DNA of 64,000 bases from an uncultured Pelagibacteraceae bacterium (GTDB taxonomy: Bacteria > Pseudomonadota > Alphaproteobacteria > Pelagibacterales > Pelagibacteraceae): positions 1 through 64,000 of the forward strand of contig CACIJY010000001.1 of NCBI GenBank assembly GCA_902587095.1, read 5' to 3'. Shown piece by piece: positions 59,049-64,000 of the stretch. Each line of letters starts with the position of its first letter. The first letter of the stretch is position 1. A program made the translations under genes and the position numbers. The notes below the pieces were generated by a model. It was given only the letters and a program-made list of their open reading frames with translations, had not been told where the DNA came from and did not search any database.

Positions 59049-59711
59049 ATGAAAAAAATTAAGGTAATAATTTTTGACGCTTATGGTACCCTTTTTGATG
59101 TAAATTCTGCAGCAGAAAAATGTAAAGAAAAAATTGGTAGTAAATGGGAGCACTTTGCAAACTATTGGAGAACCACTCAGTTGGAGTATACTTGGTTAAG
59201 AAGTATGATGAAAAGACATAAAGATTTCTGGCAAGTTACAGAAGATAGTTTAGATAAATCTTTGTTGGCATTTAAAATTGATCCTAATATGAGATCAGAG
59301 TTGTTAAATCTTTATAAAATTTTAAATACTTTTCCAGAAGTAAAAGGGGTGTTAAAATATCTTAAAGAAAAAAAATATAAAATTTCTATACTCTCCAATG
59401 GCACTCCCGATCTCTTAAATGAGTTAGTAAAAAGTAATAATCTAGAAAAAATGTTTGATGATATATTCTCAATTGAAAAAGTTGGGGTTTATAAACCAGA
59501 TGCAAAAGTGTATGACATGCCTATCAAAAAGTATAAAGTTTCGAAAAATGAAGTTGTATTTTTAAGTGCTAATACTTGGGATGTTTCCGGTGCAGGAAAT
59601 TTTGGTTTCAATGCTATTTGGGTAAATAGAAACAAAAATATTTTTGACAAACTGGATTATATTCCTCATAATGAAATAAATAATCTTAATGGATTATTGA
59701 AATTAATTTAA
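59049..59711 (+). CDS. HAD type II haloacid dehalogenase-like protein
   Basis: This 220-aa HAD hydrolase has the nucleophile Asp in IIFDAYGTLFDV, the catalytic Arg region (EYTWLRSM), the Ser/Asn motif ILSNGTPDLL, the Lys in YKPDAKVYD and the Ser/Asn motif LSANTWDVSGAGNFGF. These match L-2-haloacid dehalogenase (type II), which would detoxify or use small halogenated acids. Phosphatase activity cannot be excluded. Confidence 0.85.
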   Translation: MKKIKVIIFDAYGTLFDVNSAAEKCKEKIGSKWEHFANYWRTTQLEYTWLRSMMKRHKDFWQVTEDSLDKSLLAFKIDPNMRSELLNLYKILNTFPEVKGVLKYLKEKKYKISILSNGTPDLLNELVKSNNLEKMFDDIFSIEKVGVYKPDAKVYDMPIKKYKVSKNEVVFLSANTWDVSGAGNFGFNAIWVNRNKNIFDKLDYIPHNEINNLNGLLKLI

Positions 59712-59715
59712 AAAA

Positions 59716-59952
59716 ATGAACAAACCTATTAGAGCAGGAGATAATGCAATCTCAATAGAAGTTGAAAAAGGAAAGTCTTATTTTTGGTGTAGCTGCGGAA
59801 AAAGTTTAAAACAACCTCTTTGTGATGGCTCACATAAAGGAACTGAATTTAAACCAATAGCTTTTAAAGCAGATGTAGCAAAAAAAATATTTTTTTGTAC
59901 TTGTAAACAAACCAAAAATCAGCCATTTTGTGATGGGTCTCATAACAAATAA
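59716..59952 (+). CDS. Dual CDGSH-type iron-sulfur protein
   Basis: This 78-aa protein contains two CDGSH modules, each expected to hold a 2Fe-2S cluster with three Cys and one His. The first is CSCGKSLKQPLCDGSH, the second CTCKQTKNQPFCDGSH. It resembles the miner2/CISD3 type, which is soluble. The role is not known in this lineage; electron or cluster transfer is possible. It lies 4 bp after the HAD gene and 3 bp before doxX. Confidence 0.92.
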   Translation: MNKPIRAGDNAISIEVEKGKSYFWCSCGKSLKQPLCDGSHKGTEFKPIAFKADVAKKIFFCTCKQTKNQPFCDGSHNK

Positions 59953-59955
59953 ATT

Positions 59956-60342
59956 ATGGAAAACTTGTTTAGTAAATTAAATTTTATTGCACCTTGGTTT
60001 TTAAGACTCGGTCTAGGTGTAGCATTTATTATCCATGGATATTTTAAGTTTCCTTTACCGCCAGCCGGGTTAGTAGAATACTTTGGTTTATCACCGCTTT
60101 TATCATCTGTTGTCGCAATATCTGAAGTTGGATCTGGAATATTATTAATTATAAGTGGGTTTATCAAAGGACCTATTGGAAATTTTCTTACAAGATTAAG
60201 TGCTCTTATTATTACAATTATAATGATCAATGTGTTTGCTATTGGTCATCCAGATTGGTTTTTTACAACAAAACTTTTCACTAGTGAGCAAATATTTCTC
60301 TTTCTGATAAGTTTATATTTTGTTATTAAAGGAAACAATTAA
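59956..60342 (+). CDS. DoxX family membrane protein
   Basis: This 128-aa membrane protein has four hydrophobic helices with the DoxX/SURF4-like pattern (LRLGLGVAFIIHGYFKF, EVGSGILLIISGF). DoxX proteins are associated with redox enzymes, but function is uncertain. It lies in a tight run with CDGSH and pirin genes, separated by 3-4 bp. Confidence 0.82.
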   Translation: MENLFSKLNFIAPWFLRLGLGVAFIIHGYFKFPLPPAGLVEYFGLSPLLSSVVAISEVGSGILLIISGFIKGPIGNFLTRLSALIITIIMINVFAIGHPDWFFTTKLFTSEQIFLFLISLYFVIKGNN

Positions 60343-60346
60343 TCCA

Positions 60347-61177
60347 ATGATTGAAGTAAGCAAAATTATAAAACCGACTCATGCATCAGATGGTGCTGGT
60401 GTGAAGCTAAAAAGAAGTATCGGTGTTGAGCCAAATTATTATGATCCATTCCTAATGTTAGATGAATTTGGTTCTGAAAATAGCGAGGATTATGTTGCGG
60501 GATTTCCCCCACATCCTCACAGAGGAATTGAAACCGTTACATATATGTTAAATGGGGATTTTGAACACGAGGACAGCAGTGGTGGCAAAGGCAAAATGAC
60601 TGCAGGTGATGTTCAGTGGATGAAAACTGGAAGCGGTATTATCCATTCTGAGATGCCAGCTATGAAAGAAGGTAAACTTCATGGATTTCAATTATGGATA
60701 AATATGCCGGCCAAATTAAAAATGAGTAAACCTGAATATATTTATATTAAATCAGACAAAATGAGTATTCATAAAGATCAAGATAAGGAAGTAAAGACTA
60801 TAGCTGGAAAATTTGAAAAAGCAGAAGGTCCCGTAAAGGGTCATAATGTAGAGCCTATTTATTTTGATGTAGAGCTTAAAAGAGATAAAGAGTTTAATTT
60901 TGATATTCCTAAGACACACAATACCTTTATATATTTAGTTAATGGAGAAATAAAAATTGGAAGCAAAGAACACGGTAAAATTAAAGATAGTACGTTGATA
61001 CTACTTAATAATGGAAAAGAATTAAAAGTTAAAGCATCCTCAGACTCTAAATTTCTACTGATATCTGGAAAACCCTTAAATGAGGATATAGCAAGAGGAG
61101 GTCCATTTGTAATGAATACTAAAAAAGAAATATTAGATGCTGTTAATGACTATCATAATGGAACATTTGTTAAATAA
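60347..61177 (+). CDS. Pirin family protein
   Basis: This cupin-fold protein is about 276 aa from the ATG at 60347, preceded by AAAGGAA. An earlier in-frame start at 60320 would lie in doxX and is less likely. The N-terminal cupin has PHPHRGIETVTYMLNG with two His and a later Glu, plus QWMKTGSGIIHSEMP. Bacterial pirins include quercetinases and pyruvate-dehydrogenase modulators. It is coupled to the quinone oxidoreductase by one base. Confidence 0.9.
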   Translation: MIEVSKIIKPTHASDGAGVKLKRSIGVEPNYYDPFLMLDEFGSENSEDYVAGFPPHPHRGIETVTYMLNGDFEHEDSSGGKGKMTAGDVQWMKTGSGIIHSEMPAMKEGKLHGFQLWINMPAKLKMSKPEYIYIKSDKMSIHKDQDKEVKTIAGKFEKAEGPVKGHNVEPIYFDVELKRDKEFNFDIPKTHNTFIYLVNGEIKIGSKEHGKIKDSTLILLNNGKELKVKASSDSKFLLISGKPLNEDIARGGPFVMNTKKEILDAVNDYHNGTFVK

Positions 61178-62148
61178 TGCATAGTGTATCTTTTTCAAAA
61201 ACCGGTGGCCCTGAAGTTCTAGAATATAAAGTGTTAGACCCTAAAGATCCAAACAGTGGAGAAGTTCTAATTAAACACTCAGCAATAGGATTAAATTTTA
61301 TAGATACTTATCATAGATCAGGTTTGTACCCAGTGCCGTTACCGTCAGGAATTGGTTTAGAAGGTGCTGGAATTATTGAAAAAGTTGGACCAGATGTTTC
61401 AAATTTTAAGGAAGGTGATAAAGTTGCCTACGCTGCTGCACCGCTAGGCTCTTACTCCTCCCACAGGATTTATCCCACAAAAAATTTAGTCAAAGTACCA
61501 GATGGAATTGATCTTGAAATAGTAGCATGTCTAATGACAAAAGGTTTAACAACATTTTATTTGTTACATAAAACATATGAGGTAAAAAAAGGTCAAACAA
61601 TATTATTTCATGCAGCTGCTGGTGGAGTAGGTCAAATATTTTGCCAATGGGCAAAAAGCCTAGGTTGTAAAGTCATTGGTACTGTGGGATCTGATAAAAA
61701 AGTAGATTTAGCAAAAAAACATGGGTGTGATGAAGTAATAAATTATTCAAAAGAAAATTTTAAAGATAAAGTGATGGAGATAACTAACAACGAGGGATTA
61801 CCAGTTGTTTATGATGGTGTAGGTAAAGTTACATTAGAAAATTCTTTAGCATGTTTAAAAATGAGGGGAATGATGGTATCCTTTGGAAACGCATCAGGAA
61901 AACTTGATCCTGTTGATGTTGGAAAATTAATTGCACCTAAAGGATTATATTTAACTAGACCAAGTATCGCTCATTACACTGCAACAAGAAAAGAGCTAGA
62001 CGAAGCATCTCAAATGTTATTTGACAAAGTGAAATCTGGTAAAGTTAAAGTTGAAATATTTAAAAAATATAAATTAAAAGACTCAATTGAGGCTCATAAA
62101 GATCTTGAAGACCGTAAAATACTTGGGCCTGCAATTATTATTCCTTAA
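61177..62148 (+). CDS. qor: Quinone oxidoreductase (zinc-independent MDR)
   Basis: This 323-aa NADPH:quinone reductase-type medium-chain dehydrogenase has the substrate-domain pattern IGLNFIDTYHRSGLYPVPLPSGIGLEGAG, the NADP-binding HAAAGGVGQIFCQWAKSLG and no catalytic zinc ligands. It probably reduces quinones or unsaturated carbonyl compounds. It follows pirin directly. Its stop overlaps the convergent DUF2721 gene by 11 bp. Confidence 0.92.
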   Translation: MHSVSFSKTGGPEVLEYKVLDPKDPNSGEVLIKHSAIGLNFIDTYHRSGLYPVPLPSGIGLEGAGIIEKVGPDVSNFKEGDKVAYAAAPLGSYSSHRIYPTKNLVKVPDGIDLEIVACLMTKGLTTFYLLHKTYEVKKGQTILFHAAAGGVGQIFCQWAKSLGCKVIGTVGSDKKVDLAKKHGCDEVINYSKENFKDKVMEITNNEGLPVVYDGVGKVTLENSLACLKMRGMMVSFGNASGKLDPVDVGKLIAPKGLYLTRPSIAHYTATRKELDEASQMLFDKVKSGKVKVEIFKKYKLKDSIEAHKDLEDRKILGPAIIIP

Positions 62149-62554
62149 ACTGAACATCCATATCTGATATATGAAGTTTTAAAGCTTTGGTCGAAATCTG
62201 AATTTCTCTTATAAAAAAAACGATTGATATCATCATAGATAGACAGCATGACCCAAAAATTATTCTAGCAACAAATATTTTCTCTAAATACAAAGCAAAA
62301 ACTGTCAACATATTAAACAAAAACCCAAAAGCAGAAAACATAATTGTATATTTCAATACATTAATCCTGTTATTTAAATTTATAAGTTGGTCTTTCCACT
62401 CAGGAGGAGTGTGTTTTTCGAAAACATGTTCATCATGAATTTTTCTTATAAGATTACTTAATGTATGGAAACGATTGCTATAAACTCCCATTATTAATGG
62501 GATTGCAGGGAACATTAAAGCTGTGACTGTATAATCAATATCCATACGAATCAA
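62138..62554 (-). CDS. DUF2721 family membrane protein
   Basis: This 138-aa protein has a DUF2721 layout: an N-terminal hydrophobic segment (YTVTALMFPAIPLIMGVYSNRF), a charged region (LIRKIHDEH), two further hydrophobic helices (YTIMFSAFGFLFNMLTVF and IIFGSCCLSMMISIVFF), and a polar C-terminus. Function is unknown. It is convergent with qor, overlapping by 11 bp, and divergent from ubiA with 43 bp between starts. Confidence 0.7.
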   Translation of the reverse strand: MIRMDIDYTVTALMFPAIPLIMGVYSNRFHTLSNLIRKIHDEHVFEKHTPPEWKDQLINLNNRINVLKYTIMFSAFGFLFNMLTVFALYLEKIFVARIIFGSCCLSMMISIVFFIREIQISTKALKLHISDMDVQFKE

Positions 62555-62597
62555 TTTGATTATGAATCGATGCTTTGTTATTTACAAGTAAATTATA

Positions 62598-63464
62598 ATG
62601 AAAGATATTAAACTTTTTCTTGATTTGATTAGAATTAAAAAACCAATAGGTTTCATGCTTTTATTCTGGCCATGCTCTTGGGGACTAACATTAGCTTATG
62701 AATTTGATAATAATTTTTATTATTATTTAACATTCCTATCTTACTTTTTTTTAGGTTCTTTATTTATGCGATCTGCGGGTTGTATAGTAAATGATATTCT
62801 TGATAGAAAATACGATATACTTGTTGAGAGAACTAAAGATCGTCCAATTGCCTCAGGTAAAGTATCTTTAAAATTAGGCTTAATCTATATAATATTCCTA
62901 TGCTTACTTGCATTAACTATTTTAATACAATTTAATTTAACAACTATATTACTAGGTATTTTATCAATGCCATTCGCATTTAGTTATCCTTTAATGAAAA
63001 GGTACACGTATTGGCCTCAATTATTTTTAGGATTCACTTTCAACTACGGACTTATTATGGCTTGGTTCTCGATAAATAACGAATTTAGTTATATTCCGAT
63101 AATATTTTATTTAGGAGCCATATTTTGGACATTAGCTTACGACACTATATACGGGTTTCAAGATATTAAAGACGATGAAATTATAGGAGTAAAATCAACA
63201 TCAATTAAATTTAAAGCGAATCCTAAATTATTTATTTTTATATGTTATTTAATTTTTATTTCGATGCAGATTATATCAGGTATTTTGATGGACTTTAATA
63301 ACTATTATTTTTTTGGGGTCTTGGTGATAACTGCTCATTTGTTAATTTTTCAAAATTATAAATTAAATATTTCAGATCCAAATTCATGTTTAGCAAAATT
63401 TAAAAGTAATAATTTCGTAGGTTTTTTTATTTTTTTAAATATCTTATTAAATAAAATTGTCTGA
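62598..63464 (+). CDS. ubiA: 4-hydroxybenzoate polyprenyltransferase
   Basis: UbiA prenylates 4-hydroxybenzoate in ubiquinone synthesis. The 288-aa membrane protein has both Asp-rich motifs: CIVNDILDRKYD (N-D-x2-D-x3-D) near residue 63 and DTIYGFQDIKDDE near residue 178. About eight membrane helices fit. The ABC transporter gene begins 1 bp after its stop. Ubiquinone is the substrate pool for the bc1 complex encoded here. Confidence 0.94.
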   Translation: MKDIKLFLDLIRIKKPIGFMLLFWPCSWGLTLAYEFDNNFYYYLTFLSYFFLGSLFMRSAGCIVNDILDRKYDILVERTKDRPIASGKVSLKLGLIYIIFLCLLALTILIQFNLTTILLGILSMPFAFSYPLMKRYTYWPQLFLGFTFNYGLIMAWFSINNEFSYIPIIFYLGAIFWTLAYDTIYGFQDIKDDEIIGVKSTSIKFKANPKLFIFICYLIFISMQIISGILMDFNNYYFFGVLVITAHLLIFQNYKLNISDPNSCLAKFKSNNFVGFFIFLNILLNKIV

Positions 63465-63465
63465 T

Positions 63466-64000
63466 ATGAGCAATATAAAAATATTAAAAAGATTGTTTAA
63501 TGATTATACTAAAAAGTATATTTTTCAAATTTTTTTAGCATTAATTTTTTCTTTAATACTGGCAGCTAGTACATCTTCGATAGCATGGTTATTAGATCCT
63601 GCTGTTGAAAAACTTTTCATACAAAAAAAACAAAGTTTAATGTTATTAATTCCTTTAGGTATAATTCTTGCTTTTGCATCCAAGGGTCTCTCTTTATATC
63701 TAGCTAAGTCAATAATGATAAGTGTTGGTGAAGAAGTTAGAAAAGCAATCCAAATAGATATGATGAAAAATTTAATAAAGGCAGATACTGAGACAATCGA
63801 GAAAAGACATTCAGGAAAATTTATAACAAATTTGATTAGTGATGTTAACTTCATGACAACACTTGTTAGTGTCGGAATACTGAACTTATTTAAAGACTCT
63901 CTTACATTGATAGGTTTGCTAATTGTGATGTTTTATCAAAACTGGAAATTATCTTTAATTGCAATTGTAATGATACCACTTGCAAGTTTTTTTGCTAGAT
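63466..64000 (+). CDS. ABC exporter, MsbA-like, N-terminal part (runs off the window)
   Basis: The ATG at 63466 starts a frame that is open to the window end (178 residues visible). The visible part is a transmembrane domain: LALIFSLILAASTSSIAWLLDPAVEKLF, then LLIPLGIILAFASKGLSLYLAKS, and VGEEVRKAIQIDMMKNLIKAD with HSGKFITNLISDV, typical of lipid A/lipid flippase-type exporters. The ATP-binding domain lies beyond the window. It starts 1 bp after ubiA, so it is likely co-transcribed. Confidence 0.82.
   Translation, partial: MSNIKILKRLFNDYTKKYIFQIFLALIFSLILAASTSSIAWLLDPAVEKLFIQKKQSLMLLIPLGIILAFASKGLSLYLAKSIMISVGEEVRKAIQIDMMKNLIKADTETIEKRHSGKFITNLISDVNFMTTLVSVGILNLFKDSLTLIGLLIVMFYQNWKLSLIAIVMIPLASFFAR

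Overview
The window is a dense, very AT-rich stretch of bacterial chromosome that looks like a SAR11-type alphaproteobacterium (Pelagibacterales). The basis is low GC, strong Lys/Ile/Asn codon bias, near-zero intergenic space, an orphan CcrM-type methyltransferase, an F0 operon (atpI-B-E-F'-F) without F1 genes, the alphaproteobacterial neighbourhoods mutY-dciA-dsbA-smc, ilvE-petP-petR-HK and lgt-midA-pgeF, and a crtI-crtB-crtY-blh retinal pathway. I see no insertion sequence, prophage, CRISPR array, rRNA or large non-coding region. No gap between genes exceeds about 130 bp. One tRNA gene, tRNA-Gln(TTG), is present.

Layout. Positions 1-5.6 kb hold dnaG (cut by the window edge) and yqeY on the minus strand, divergent from carA-carB. 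5.6-10.3 kb hold a 2OG-Fe oxygenase, an ELM1-like protein, trxB, an ADP-ribosylglycohydrolase-like protein and an aminotransferase. 10.3-16.1 kb hold uvrB, a pteridine-reductase-like SDR, folB, uvrC and pgsA. 16.1-19.6 kb hold ilvE, a MarR/response regulator/histidine kinase set and ubiK. 19.7-25.6 kb form a co-directional run: lgt, midA-like, pgeF, prs, rplY, pth, ychF. 25.6-28.2 kb hold the cytochrome bc1 operon (petA-petB-petC). 28.3-35.2 kb hold trmL, hemF, greA, pcnB/cca with tRNA-Gln just upstream, ispE, a TPR lipoprotein-like gene, a family-4 type UDG and rnhB. 35.3-42 kb hold ccrM, a flavin monooxygenase, mutY, a dciA-like gene, a dsbA-like gene and a very short smc. 42-44.3 kb is the F0 operon. 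44.3-50.9 kb hold the retinal genes followed by ispH, thrB and rnhA. 50.9-59 kb is a long minus-strand run: rsmE, coxB, coxA, ctaB, a 41-aa membrane protein, ctaG, coxC, surf1, thrC and a peroxiredoxin. 59-64 kb hold a HAD dehalogenase, a dual CDGSH protein, DoxX, pirin, a quinone oxidoreductase, DUF2721, ubiA and the start of an MsbA-like exporter.

Together the genes describe an obligately aerobic respiratory cell (bc1, aa3 oxidase with its assembly factors, F0, ubiquinone genes, oxygen-dependent HemF) that can also make retinal, presumably for a rhodopsin encoded elsewhere.

The points most worth a second look are: an SMC protein of only 798 aa with intact heads but no recognisable hinge; a DnaG primase that has lost three of its four zinc ligands; a ccrM promoter with two GANTC sites placed in its spacer and -10 box; a tRNA-Gln whose CCA end lies four bases before the start codon of the CCA-adding enzyme/poly(A) polymerase-family gene; an unannotated 41-aa membrane protein threaded by ATGA overlaps between ctaB and ctaG; and extreme compaction, with six of nine convergent gene pairs overlapping at their stops and one divergent pair whose start codons abut as CATATG.
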